DNA from: Tsukamurella sputi
Lineage (GTDB): Bacteria; Actinomycetota; Actinomycetes; Mycobacteriales; Mycobacteriaceae
Direction: 5' to 3'
Length of the DNA: 64,000 nt
NCBI RefSeq assembly: GCF_007858445.1
Contig: NZ_VIGV01000003.1
Span: 186,001-250,000, forward strand
Positions 55,001 through 63,365 of the stretch are shown one piece after another. The position numbers and the translations under genes were made by a program. The stretch's first letter is position 1, and every line of letters starts with the position of its first letter. Under the pieces are notes generated by a model. It saw only the letters and a list, made by a program, of their open reading frames with translations, was not told the DNA's origin and searched no databases.

Positions 55001-56464
55001 TCAGGGGCTATTTATTAGGTTAGCCCTACCCCTCTTAGCCACGCCTATCGCAAGATCGAGAAGCACGAAGACGAGGAGTGAAACACCGAACACCGGCAGG
55101 AACCAGCCCAGGAAGGCGATGCCCAGAATCGCCGGAATCGCGTGCGACGGTTCGACCTTCCGAATCGCGCCGCGTGCCGGCGGCCTCGGGAGCCCGCCCC
55201 GCTTCGGCCGTCGCTGCCACCACATCAGGTAGCCGCGCACGATCACGACGCAGAGCAGCGCTGCGAACGCAACCAATGCGATCTGGTTGAGCAGACCGAA
55301 CTGCCATCCCATATGGGTGTTGATCAGCAGCTCGGTCGCCTTCGCGAGGAGCGGCCACGAGGAGAACGCGAGCACGGTGATCACCTGGCCGGTCGCCGGA
55401 TCGATCGTCGCGGAGTCGATGCCCATGCGCCACGGCTGGCGGGTCTGGGCGACGGTGATCGCGACGTTCGGGTCCGTCGGCACGGAGACCTGGACGGCAC
55501 CGTCGACGCCCCGGGACGCCGCCTCGGCGACGGCCCGGTCCAGCACCGCGATGTTCCGCGCGCGGGTCTGTTCGGCGACCTCCGGAGAGACCTTCGGCGC
55601 GGCCATCGGCATCTGGTGATCGGCGTGGTCGCCGCCGCCCCCGTGGTCGCCGCCCGGCGTGAGCGAGGTGGACAGCGCGGGCTTGGTCCACCCCAGCTCG
55701 GCCCGGAGCTGGCCGATGTTCTCGCCCGCGTACTTGGACCAGGTCAGGCCCGTCGCGGAGAAGAACAGCAGCCCGAGGAGCAGCCAGGTGCCCATCGCGG
55801 CGTGCCGGCTCATCCGTCCGCCGCGGCCTTTCGCCGTGCGGTCGTAGGCCAGCATCCGCTTCGGGTCGCCCCGGCGGTGCCGCCACCACAGGTACAGGCC
55901 GCCGAGCGCGACGACCCACAGCCACGACGCGGCCAGCTCGCTGTAGAACCGGCCCACGTCGCCGAGGTGCAGGTCGACGTGCAGCCGGTCGATCCAGAAC
56001 CGGATCGGCAGGGCCTCGACGGAGCCGTACACCGGCAGAGCGCCCTGGACCTGTGCCGATGCGGGATCGACGTACACGGCGAGCTGGCGACCGTCGGCGG
56101 CGAGCGACGGATCGTCGAACAGCACGCGGGTGGTGAGCCCGGGGCCGTCGCCGGTCCGCACCGCCGCGAGGGGCAGGTCGGGTCGGGAGGCCTGCGCCGC
56201 GGCGACCTGCTCGGCCAACGGCCGGGCGGGACCGTCCGTCCGTGCCTCCAACTGGTCGGCGTAGACGAACTTCTCGACGGTGGGCGCGGCGGCGTAGAGG
56301 CCGCCGCTGATCGCCGCGATCAGGAGGAACGGGCCCACCAGCAGGCCCGCGTAGAAGTGCAGCCGCAGGATCGCGGCGCGCCACCCGGGCCGCGCCGGCG
56401 GACCGGCGGGGCGAGTGGTTTCGGTCGGCGGCGCGTTCTCGGCCGCCGAATCGGTCACTGACAT
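55001..56464 (-). CDS. PepSY-associated TM-helix (PiuB-like) protein
   Basis: 487 residues with four membrane segments: one near the N-terminus (AGLLVGPFLLIAAISGGLYAA), two in the middle and one or two near the C-terminus. Outside PepSY domains lie between them. The loop contains a His/Asp/Met-rich stretch (GGDHGGGGDHADHQMPM), a likely metal-binding segment. The family is linked to iron or copper uptake and reduction. It follows the Met/His-rich gene by 86 bp on the same strand, and that gene has a CsoR-like operator, so copper is favoured. Confidence 0.85.
   Translation of the reverse strand: MSVTDSAAENAPPTETTRPAGPPARPGWRAAILRLHFYAGLLVGPFLLIAAISGGLYAAAPTVEKFVYADQLEARTDGPARPLAEQVAAAQASRPDLPLAAVRTGDGPGLTTRVLFDDPSLAADGRQLAVYVDPASAQVQGALPVYGSVEALPIRFWIDRLHVDLHLGDVGRFYSELAASWLWVVALGGLYLWWRHRRGDPKRMLAYDRTAKGRGGRMSRHAAMGTWLLLGLLFFSATGLTWSKYAGENIGQLRAELGWTKPALSTSLTPGGDHGGGGDHADHQMPMAAPKVSPEVAEQTRARNIAVLDRAVAEAASRGVDGAVQVSVPTDPNVAITVAQTRQPWRMGIDSATIDPATGQVITVLAFSSWPLLAKATELLINTHMGWQFGLLNQIALVAFAALLCVVIVRGYLMWWQRRPKRGGLPRPPARGAIRKVEPSHAIPAILGIAFLGWFLPVFGVSLLVFVLLDLAIGVAKRGRANLINSP
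55015..55050 (-). promoter_or_regulatory. IdeR/DtxR-box-like site upstream of ferritin
   Basis: On the minus strand the sequence reads AGGGGTAGGGCTAACCTAA, which matches the IdeR consensus TTAGGTTAGSCTAACCTAA at about 14 of 19 positions, with a perfect right half-site. A weaker second match (about 11 of 19) is centred 15 bp further upstream. Tandem IdeR boxes activate bfrB in mycobacteria. The site lies within the last codons of the PepSY gene. Confidence 0.55.
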
Positions 56465-56550
56465 GAGGACACCTCACGGGGTTGTGCGCGTACGCGCGGG
56501 AAGCCCGGGCGGCGCGGGGCCGATCCGGGCGGAGGAAGAGGGTGAGGGTG

Positions 56551-57210
56551 TCAGCGGGGCGGCGCGCGCAGCGCCCCGTGCCGCGCGAGCACGGGGAGGG
56601 GGACGGCGCGGAAGGTCCACACCGGGGAGACGACGGTGCGCGTCCGTGTCCGCCACGCCGAGGTCAGGGGGGTGAGGGTGGCGAGCGCGACCCGCAGGGC
56701 GTGCTCGGCGCCCGCGATGACGGCACCGGCGACGACGGCGGCCGCGATGTGCGCGACGGCCATCGCCGGGCTCATCGCGAGGTGTCCCATGGTCACGCCC
56801 AGCGCGAGGTGACCCGCGCCCTGCCCGAGGAGGAGCAGGGCGGCGACGCCGCGCGGGCCCGCGGTCCGCGGACGGGCGGCGATCGCCCCGAGGACTGCAC
56901 ACACCGCCGCGAGGAGCACCAACGCGCTCAGGGGGACCGACGGGGCCATCGCGGTCACGTCCGGCGCCGGCATCGAGTGCATCGCGTGGCCGCCCATGTC
57001 GTGCCCGGGCATGGCATGCCCCATGGTCGAGCCGCTCATCACACTGCCGTCGGGCATCACGTGTTGCGGCACGGCCTCGGAGGGCATCGCGTGCCCGGGC
57101 ATCGACGAGGTGCGCATGGCGACGGCGTGCGCCGTCAGGCTCGCGGCGAAGGAGACCGCGCCCACCGCGACGCCACGGATCGTGGCTTCGGGGCGGGCTG
57201 GGCGGAACAC
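56551..57210 (-). CDS. Met/His-rich membrane protein, probably copper-related
   Basis: 219 residues from a GTG at 57210. After a signal-like segment (GVAVGAVSFAASLTAHAVA) comes a stretch of about 40 residues with many M-x-x-H and H-x-M pairs (MPGHAMP, MGHAMPGHDMGGHAMHSM), the pattern of Cu(I)-binding loops. Three or four membrane segments follow. I do not recognise a named family. CCCCGTAGGGG lies just upstream of the start. With the PepSY gene downstream it may form a copper-handling operon. Confidence 0.75.
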   Translation of the reverse strand: MFRPARPEATIRGVAVGAVSFAASLTAHAVAMRTSSMPGHAMPSEAVPQHVMPDGSVMSGSTMGHAMPGHDMGGHAMHSMPAPDVTAMAPSVPLSALVLLAAVCAVLGAIAARPRTAGPRGVAALLLLGQGAGHLALGVTMGHLAMSPAMAVAHIAAAVVAGAVIAGAEHALRVALATLTPLTSAWRTRTRTVVSPVWTFRAVPLPVLARHGALRAPPR

Positions 57211-57224
57211 AGCGGGAATACTAC

Positions 57225-57237
57225 TCCCCGTAGGGGA
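57225..57237. promoter_or_regulatory. CsoR-type copper operator candidate
   Basis: TCCCCGTAGGGGA is a palindrome with a GTA centre, about 15 bp before the GTG start. Its complement core CCCCTACGGGG matches the copper-repressor CsoR site of copZA-type genes in other bacteria. The location suits a repressor site. No csoR gene is in the window. Confidence 0.5.
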
Positions 57238-57262
57238 CGAGCTCCGGGCGGGAACGTCCAGG

Positions 57263-57850
57263 TCAGGGGCGGGTGGCGGCGATGAAGGCGCGGATGAGCG
57301 CAGGATCCTTGACGCCGGGCGCGGACTCGACGCCGCTGGAGACGTCCACGCCCGACGGCTCGAAGGCGTCGATGAGCGCTGCCACGTTGTCGGGGCGCAG
57401 GCCACCGGCGAGCAGCCAGTCGACGCTGGGCGGCACCGGTAGATCCGCAGGATCGAAGGTCGCACCGGAGCCGGGCACCGTCGCATCGATGAGCAGACGC
57501 TCCTGGCCGGCATGGCCCGATTCCGTGAACCGCGCCGCGGAGATCGCACGGATCGTGCGGAAGCCCGCCGCGGCACGCGCGAAGTGATCGTCGGGTTCGT
57601 CGCCGTGCAGCTGGATCGTGCCGACGCCGGACGCGCGGGCCAGGCGCACCACCTCGTCGATCGGCTGTCCGCGGAAGACCCCGACGGTCTCGACCCGCTC
57701 CGGCACCCGCGCGAGCAGCACGGACGCCGAGGCCGGATCGATCAGCCGGACGCTGCCGGGCGCGAAGACGAAGCCCACCGCGTCGGCACCCGCCTCGACC
57801 GCGGCGTCGACGGCCTCAGGGGTCCGCAGACCGCACACCTTGACGAACAC
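57263..57850 (-). CDS. trpF: Phosphoribosylanthranilate isomerase
   Basis: Third step of tryptophan synthesis from anthranilate. 195 residues with the family start FVKVCGLRTPEAVDAA, GTIQLHGDE and the C-terminal GVDVSSGVESAPGVKDP with phosphate-binding loops. The catalytic Cys (VCGLR) and Asp (LLIDATVPGSG) are present. It stands alone, away from other trp genes. Many actinobacteria (for example mycobacteria and streptomycetes) lack trpF and use the bifunctional PriA. Confidence 0.94.
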   Translation of the reverse strand: MFVKVCGLRTPEAVDAAVEAGADAVGFVFAPGSVRLIDPASASVLLARVPERVETVGVFRGQPIDEVVRLARASGVGTIQLHGDEPDDHFARAAAGFRTIRAISAARFTESGHAGQERLLIDATVPGSGATFDPADLPVPPSVDWLLAGGLRPDNVAALIDAFEPSGVDVSSGVESAPGVKDPALIRAFIAATRP

Positions 57851-57884
57851 CCGTCGATCGTAGGCGGGGCGCCGCGCCGTCCGC

Positions 57885-60191
57885 TCAGAGCGTCACGGTG
57901 CGGGCGACGATCGCCATCTCCGCGGTGTGGCCGCCGAGCGCACTGACCCCCTCGGGCCGGGGCAGGAAGCCCGGGAGCGCGGCGATCCCGTCGGTCGCGT
58001 CCTCCACCCGCAGGCGGAGCCGCGCCGTGCCCTTCACGGTGAGATCCACGTCCAGGCCCTCGGCGGGCAGGCCGTGGAACCGGAGGTCGAAGGAACCGTC
58101 GATCGGCACCGCCCGGCCGTGCGCGGTCGCGGCGAGCACGACGCCGTCGACCCGGGTGAGCTGCAGGACCCGCGCCCCGCGCCCCGACGTGATCCGCAGC
58201 TGCAGCAGTCGATTCCCGTTCTCCACCCGCTCGGACACCACCCGCACGTCCGCCGGGGCCAGCGCCGCGACGGGTGCGTCGCCCACGCGCGCCATGCTGT
58301 TCCCCCGGCTCGTGAGCATCGGGAAGCTCGTCGCCAGGTCCTCGCGTCGCCCGACGAGCGGGTCGCTCCAGCCCGTCGGGTCGCCGCTGGGCCGCGCCCA
58401 GTAGGCCTTTCCGGTGTCGGCGTCGAGCAGGTACCGCAGGGCGACGGGCACCGGGTGCGCCGCGGACGGCCGGTTCGCGGCGAGGCCGCCGCCGATCGCC
58501 ACCGCCGCGACGAGGGTGGTCGCCAGGGCCGGCGCGGCGCGGACGAGGCGGCGAGAGCCCTCGGCCGCCGGGAAGAGGGTGTCCAGCAGCGGTAGCAGCA
58601 CGATCGCGATTATCACCACGAAGACGGCCGACGGTGCCGCCACGCGCACGCCCGTCGCCGGGAAGAAGATCGCGGCCGTGGGCGCCAGGATCAGCACCGT
58701 TCCCGCGCCGGCGACCACCTGCGCCGGCAGGCGCCATCGGGTGCGGACGCCGGCGAGGACCGCCAGGGCGCCGAGCAGTGCCGGCAGTGCGAGGAGATAA
58801 GAGCCGCCGGGGACGAGGGCCGCCGCGACGACGCCGAGGACCGCCGCCCAGATCAGTGCGCCCACGGTCAGCGCTTCGACGCCGAATCGCCTGCGCAGCA
58901 AGGCGAGCCAGCCCAGCACCGTCGTGAACACGAGCGCGACAACGGCGGCCCGGTACCAGCCCGGTGCCCACGGGTCGGCGAACTGTCCGTAGCCGGGCTG
59001 CGCCAGGAGGAGGCCCCGCCACAGCACGAAGGTCACCGCGACCACACCGAGCAGCAGCACGAGGCCCCAGGCGATGCACGCGGCCAGCCGCGCCGCGGTG
59101 ATCAGCCCGTGCCGCACGAGAACGACGGCGGCGGCCCCGACGGCGAGCAGCGCGAGGATCGCGATGGGCCAGACGAATCCACCGGGGTACCGGACGAGGC
59201 GGCCCAGCACCGGGAAGTAGGTGGCATCGGCGCCGGAGGGTTCCGTCAGGGCCGCGATGTCCGCGTTGCCGAGGGCCCGGGTCGTGGCGAGACCGCCGTC
59301 GCCCAGGTGTTGCAGTGACGCCGCCGATTGGTGGCCGACGTCGTCCTGGGGCTGGTGGTAGGTGGCGGAGCCGTCGATGTACGCCGTGTTGAGCCCGGCG
59401 AACCGGCCGTCGTCACGGAACGGCGAGAAGTCGGTGTCGTTGGGCAGCAGGCGGTAGACGGCCGCCGCGAAGCTGGTGGCGACGGGGCGGGGCGCGGCCT
59501 TCGCGTATGCGGCGACGAGATCGGCGTTGCCCCGGCTCGTCTCGAACATGATGGCGGGACCGGAGGATCCGCGCGATTCGAAGTTCAGAACGAGGCCCCC
59601 GCGGGCGGCGGCCGGGTCCTGCTTCACGAAGGCCTCGGCGCCGCACAGGCACGCCTCCTCCGCATCGGTGAAGACGAGTACGACGTCGTTGCGCAGCGCG
59701 GCGCCGGCGCGGAGGGCGCGAGCCGTCTCCAGGAGGGTCGCGACGCCCGCTCCGTCGTCGCCCGCGCCGTGCGAGATCGTCGCCGAATCGTAGTGAGCGA
59801 CGAGGAAGAGCGTCCCGGACCCGCCGGATCCGGGCAGCCGCGCGATCACGTTCCGCACCCGCGCGAAGGAGACGCCGCCGAGGACGTCCGTGGAACCGAT
59901 CGCGTCCTGCACGCGGGTGTCGATCCCGGCTGCGCCGAGCCGGTTGACGATGTACTGCCGCACTTGCGCGGCAGCGGCCGAGCCGGTGGGATGCGGTGCC
60001 GTACTGATCCGTTCCTGATGGACTCGCGCGCGCTCCGCGCTGAAGTTCTCCGCCGGTGCGTCGGACGGCGCCGGAGCGGGTGGCGTCACCGCGGCGATCG
60101 CGCCCCAGGCGAGCAGTGCGAGCAGGACGAGTGAGATCACGCCCGGGACGGCGCCGCGCGGCGCAGTGACGGGACCGACGGTGCGAGGCAC
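57885..60191 (-). CDS. M28-family membrane metallopeptidase (Fxna/ERMP1-like)
   Basis: 768 residues from a GTG start. One N-terminal membrane segment is followed by an outside M28 aminopeptidase domain (about residues 50-300). The zinc ligands are visible as His/Asp in VAHYDS, Asp in GAGDDGAG, Glu in FTDAEEACLCGAE and His in ATYHQPQDDV. About nine membrane segments (330-570) and a C-terminal beta-rich domain follow. It probably trims peptides outside the membrane. The substrate is unknown. It ends 35 bp before trpF on the same strand. Confidence 0.88.
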   Translation of the reverse strand: MPRTVGPVTAPRGAVPGVISLVLLALLAWGAIAAVTPPAPAPSDAPAENFSAERARVHQERISTAPHPTGSAAAAQVRQYIVNRLGAAGIDTRVQDAIGSTDVLGGVSFARVRNVIARLPGSGGSGTLFLVAHYDSATISHGAGDDGAGVATLLETARALRAGAALRNDVVLVFTDAEEACLCGAEAFVKQDPAAARGGLVLNFESRGSSGPAIMFETSRGNADLVAAYAKAAPRPVATSFAAAVYRLLPNDTDFSPFRDDGRFAGLNTAYIDGSATYHQPQDDVGHQSAASLQHLGDGGLATTRALGNADIAALTEPSGADATYFPVLGRLVRYPGGFVWPIAILALLAVGAAAVVLVRHGLITAARLAACIAWGLVLLLGVVAVTFVLWRGLLLAQPGYGQFADPWAPGWYRAAVVALVFTTVLGWLALLRRRFGVEALTVGALIWAAVLGVVAAALVPGGSYLLALPALLGALAVLAGVRTRWRLPAQVVAGAGTVLILAPTAAIFFPATGVRVAAPSAVFVVIIAIVLLPLLDTLFPAAEGSRRLVRAAPALATTLVAAVAIGGGLAANRPSAAHPVPVALRYLLDADTGKAYWARPSGDPTGWSDPLVGRREDLATSFPMLTSRGNSMARVGDAPVAALAPADVRVVSERVENGNRLLQLRITSGRGARVLQLTRVDGVVLAATAHGRAVPIDGSFDLRFHGLPAEGLDVDLTVKGTARLRLRVEDATDGIAALPGFLPRPEGVSALGGHTAEMAIVARTVTL

Positions 60192-60248
60192 GCGCCGAAC
60201 ACTACTCCCGCGGCGGGCCGCCGTCGGGCGACGCGGGCACCGGCGCGA

Positions 60249-60536
60249 TCAGAAGGGCTGCCCCGGGATCGCACCCGGCGCGGCCGGAGCCGTCGGTGCG
60301 GCCGGCGCGGTGGGCACCGGCATCGTGCACGGCGGGAAGGTCGGATTGAAGGGCGGCGTGCACAGCTGCATGATGCAGTTCTTGCCGTTCCAGAAGGGCG
60401 TCTGCCCGGGCGGGCACGGCTCGAGCGCGTTGGCCGTCCCCACCGCGATCGGGGAGACGAAGGTCATCGAGAGCACACCGAAGGCGGCGAGGCCGGTGGC
60501 CAACGCGCGACGTCCGGCCGAGCGACGCTGAGACAT
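60249..60536 (-). CDS. Small secreted Cys/Pro-rich protein
   Basis: 95 residues behind AGAGGAGGGTC. It has a signal peptide (LATGLAAFGVLSMTFVSPIAVGTANA, cut probably after about residue 37). A mature part of about 58 residues follows, with four Cys (EPCPPG, KNCIMQLC, PPCTMP) and a Pro/Ala-rich tail. I do not recognise a function. The four Cys could form two disulphides. Small secreted proteins of this kind are common in the mycolate group. Confidence 0.72.
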   Translation of the reverse strand: MSQRRSAGRRALATGLAAFGVLSMTFVSPIAVGTANALEPCPPGQTPFWNGKNCIMQLCTPPFNPTFPPCTMPVPTAPAAPTAPAAPGAIPGQPF

Positions 60537-60600
60537 GGAAGACCCTCCTCTGTGAATTCGGTGTTCAGAATACCGACTGTCGGTGCGATCGCACAGCCGG

Positions 60601-62403
60601 TCAGGGAAGATCGCCGCCGGCCCCGCGCAGGAACGCCCCGCTCACGGCGACCGCCGGCCCGGAGCTCTCCCCGGAGACCACGAGCGTCGCGAACGCGAGA
60701 TCGCCGACGATGCCCGCGAACCAGCCGTGCGCGTGCGTGTTGTCGCCGAACTCCGCCGTCCCGGTCTTGCCGCCCAGGCCCTCGATGTCGCGCAGGGCGG
60801 TTGCTGTCCCGGACGTCACCGTCTCCCGCATCGCCGTGCGCAGCGCGTCCGCCACCACGGCGTCGATCGGCCGTGACTGCGCGTTCGCGGGGGCGGGCTC
60901 ACCGTCGAACAGTGAGGGCCGGACCATCGTGCGGGCGGCGAGCGAGGCTTCCACGACGGCGAGCCCGAAGGGGGAGGCCGTGACCCGGCCCTGGCCGATC
61001 GACTCCTCGACCCGCTCCGCGGAGGTGCGCGCGGCCGGCACCGAGCCGGTCACCGTCGTGATGCCCGGGATGGTGAAGTCGACTCCCAGGCCGAACCTCT
61101 GGGCGGTGTCGGTGAGCGCGGTGTCGCCGAGCTTCGTGCCCAGGCCGGCCATCGTGGTGTTGCAGGACTTGGCGAAGGCCGTGTGCAGGGGCACCGTGCC
61201 GAGGGCGAACTCGTTCTCATTGGGAATGGTGCGGTCGCCGAAGGTCGCGCGGCCGGGGCAGGCGAGCTGCGCGTCGGGCGTGGTGATCCTCGCGTCCAGC
61301 GCGGCGGCGGTGGTGATGGTCTTGAAGGTCGAACCCGGGGCGAAGAGTCCGGTCAGTGCGACGGGGCCCTGCTTGTCCGCGGCCGCGTTCTGCGCGACCG
61401 CGAGGATGCCGCCCGTCGACGGACGGATCGCGACGAGCATCGTCGCGCGCTTCTCACCCGCGACGGCCGCGTTCGCCGCGCGTTGCAGCCCGGCGTCGAG
61501 TGTGGTGCGCACCGGCCCGATCCGCGCACTGGGGAACGAGTCGACGAGGCGCAGCGGCTTGCCGTCACGGTCGACGACCGTCACCGAGCTGCCTGCCGCG
61601 GCGTCGACGTTCGTCCGCCAGCGCTCCTCGAGGCCGGGGACGACGGGCGAGCGCAGCACGGGCGCATCGGTCAGCAGGCGGCCCTCCTCGCGCACGGTGA
61701 CCCCGTCGATGCCGGTGAGACCGCCGACCTTCTTCGCGTCGGAGGCGCGAAGCGAGATGACGGCGGTGGGGGAGTCCTTGCCCTCCACGGACTTCCGGAG
61801 ACCGGCTGCGGTCACCGTCGGATCGGCGACGGCGAGCCGGGTCGCGAGGGCGTCCGCGGCCGAGGCCGCCTTCGCGGGATCGAGGTTCACGACGGTGACG
61901 GTCTGCCAGGTCATGAGCGGTGCGTTCTTCCGGTCCACGACGGGCGTGTTGTACGGCTTCTCGTCGGCGTAGAGCAGGCGCGCGCCGTCGGCGGTCGCAT
62001 CGGGATGGATCAGCGTCGGCCGCCAGGTGACCTTGCCGCCGCCCGCGGCGACCTTCGTGGTGAACCGCACGCCGTGCTTGCGGGGCAGCGCCCACGACCA
62101 CGTGAGCGTCCGGTCCTCGCCGTCCTTGCCGGCGGTCACCGTCGGAGTGGCGCCGTCCATGCCGTCGAAGGTGGACCGCAGGGCGGCCGCGGCGGTGTCC
62201 GGGGCGGACGTGAGGTTCGCGGCGTGCGCGGCGTCGCGGGCGGAGACGGCAGCGGCGAATTTGGTGACGACGTCGTCCTCGGAGCAGGCGACCAGGGATC
62301 CCGCGAGGGTCGCGGTCGCGAGCACGGCGCCCGCGGCGGTGCGGGTGCGACGGGGCGGTGTCGGGGTGGCGCCGGAGGCGGGCCGGTTCAGGATGGAGCG
62401 CAT
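60601..62403 (-). CDS. Penicillin-binding protein, lipoprotein (PbpLipo/Rv2864c-like)
   Basis: 600 residues from the ATG at 62403 behind CTGGAG. Signal peptide with lipobox SLVACS. An N-terminal NTF2/MecA_N-like domain (about 40-150) precedes a dimerisation domain and the transpeptidase. The three catalytic motifs are SxxK (APGSTFKT), SxN (FAKSCNTTM) and KTG (GGKTGTAEF). It cross-links peptidoglycan on the outer face of the membrane. It lies 71 bp downstream of the beta-lactamase-like gene on the same strand. Confidence 0.93.
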   Translation of the reverse strand: MRSILNRPASGATPTPPRRTRTAAGAVLATATLAGSLVACSEDDVVTKFAAAVSARDAAHAANLTSAPDTAAAALRSTFDGMDGATPTVTAGKDGEDRTLTWSWALPRKHGVRFTTKVAAGGGKVTWRPTLIHPDATADGARLLYADEKPYNTPVVDRKNAPLMTWQTVTVVNLDPAKAASAADALATRLAVADPTVTAAGLRKSVEGKDSPTAVISLRASDAKKVGGLTGIDGVTVREEGRLLTDAPVLRSPVVPGLEERWRTNVDAAAGSSVTVVDRDGKPLRLVDSFPSARIGPVRTTLDAGLQRAANAAVAGEKRATMLVAIRPSTGGILAVAQNAAADKQGPVALTGLFAPGSTFKTITTAAALDARITTPDAQLACPGRATFGDRTIPNENEFALGTVPLHTAFAKSCNTTMAGLGTKLGDTALTDTAQRFGLGVDFTIPGITTVTGSVPAARTSAERVEESIGQGRVTASPFGLAVVEASLAARTMVRPSLFDGEPAPANAQSRPIDAVVADALRTAMRETVTSGTATALRDIEGLGGKTGTAEFGDNTHAHGWFAGIVGDLAFATLVVSGESSGPAVAVSGAFLRGAGGDLP

Positions 62404-62459
62404 GACTCCAGTCAACCGGGGATCGGCGATAGTCGCCAAAGAGCGAATCCGGCGTCGAC

Positions 62460-62476
62460 GATAGCGATCCGCTATC
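62460..62476. terminator. Short hairpin at the end of the beta-lactamase-like gene
   Basis: GATAGCG (62460-62466) pairs with CGCTATC (62470-62476), overlapping the stop codon. A similar small stem GGCGA-TAG-TCGCC lies at 62425-62437. They may be weak terminators or operators before the PBP gene. Confidence 0.4.
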
Positions 62477-63365
62477 AATGCTGGTCGAACGGGACGCGGA
62501 GTGCGTCGACCGCGATCGCGGCGACCGTCCCGATGGCCGCGTCGACCCTCGGCAGGCTCGGATCGTTGCGGGCGGCGTGGGTGAAGACCGCTACTGCGAC
62601 CGGGTGCTCGCCGGGGTAGGCGACCACCGCGACCTCGCTGCGGAGCGCGCCCAGAGTGCCCGTCTTGCCCGCGATCGACGGTGCCGATCCGAACCCCGAG
62701 GCGACCCTGTGCCGGAAGACCTGCCCGCCGAGTGCGGAGCGGGCGAACGCGCACTGCGCCGGCGATGCCGCGGTGTCCGTCCAGATCGCCGCCAGGAGCG
62801 CGGTCATGTCGGCGGCGGTGGTGGCGCTGCCGAAGGACGGGTCGTAGGCGCGCACGGGGCGGGCGAGGTCGTCGTCGGCGAGGGCGGCGAAGGCCTCGGC
62901 GACGGTGTGGGTGTCGGTCTCCGCCATCATCGCGGCGTGGATCTCGGCGTCGCCGCCGACGATCCTGGTGCCGTGCAGCCCCAGGTCGCGGGCGGTCTCC
63001 TGCACCGCGTCCAGGCCCACCCGCCGCATCAGCTCGCCGGCGGCCGCGTTGTCCGAGACCGCGATCATCGAGCGCAGCAGATCCCGCAGGCTCATCTCGA
63101 CCGGATCCGAGAGCGCCGCGATGCCGGTGGGCCCGGGCGTCGCGGAACCCGGGTCGACGGTGACCCGCGTGCGGGGATCGAGTCGTCCGGTGTCGAAGGC
63201 GCGCGCGGCGGCCACGAGCAGCAGGACCTTGTAGATCGAGGCGGGTACCACGGGCTGCGCGCCGCCCACCGACAGCTCCGCGGGGTGCCCGATCACCCGG
63301 GCGTGCACCCAGCCGTTGCACCCGGCGTCGGCGAAGGCGGCGTCGATCCGCGCGGCCGCGGTCAT
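62475..63365 (-). CDS. Class A beta-lactamase-like serine hydrolase without signal peptide
   Basis: 296 residues from an ATG that overlaps the LysR stop (ATGA). SxxK (PASIYKV, about residue 43), SDN (AVSDNAAAG) and KTG (AGKTGTLG) motifs are intact. The usual omega-loop ExxLN motif is not found between SDN and KTG; the region GGDAEIHAAMMAETDTHT is shorter. No signal peptide is present, so it may stay in the cytoplasm. It may be a degraded or altered beta-lactamase, or an enzyme acting on cell-wall fragments. Co-transcription with a LysR regulator recalls ampR/ampC pairs. Confidence 0.82.
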   Translation of the reverse strand: MTAAARIDAAFADAGCNGWVHARVIGHPAELSVGGAQPVVPASIYKVLLLVAAARAFDTGRLDPRTRVTVDPGSATPGPTGIAALSDPVEMSLRDLLRSMIAVSDNAAAGELMRRVGLDAVQETARDLGLHGTRIVGGDAEIHAAMMAETDTHTVAEAFAALADDDLARPVRAYDPSFGSATTAADMTALLAAIWTDTAASPAQCAFARSALGGQVFRHRVASGFGSAPSIAGKTGTLGALRSEVAVVAYPGEHPVAVAVFTHAARNDPSLPRVDAAIGTVAAIAVDALRVPFDQH

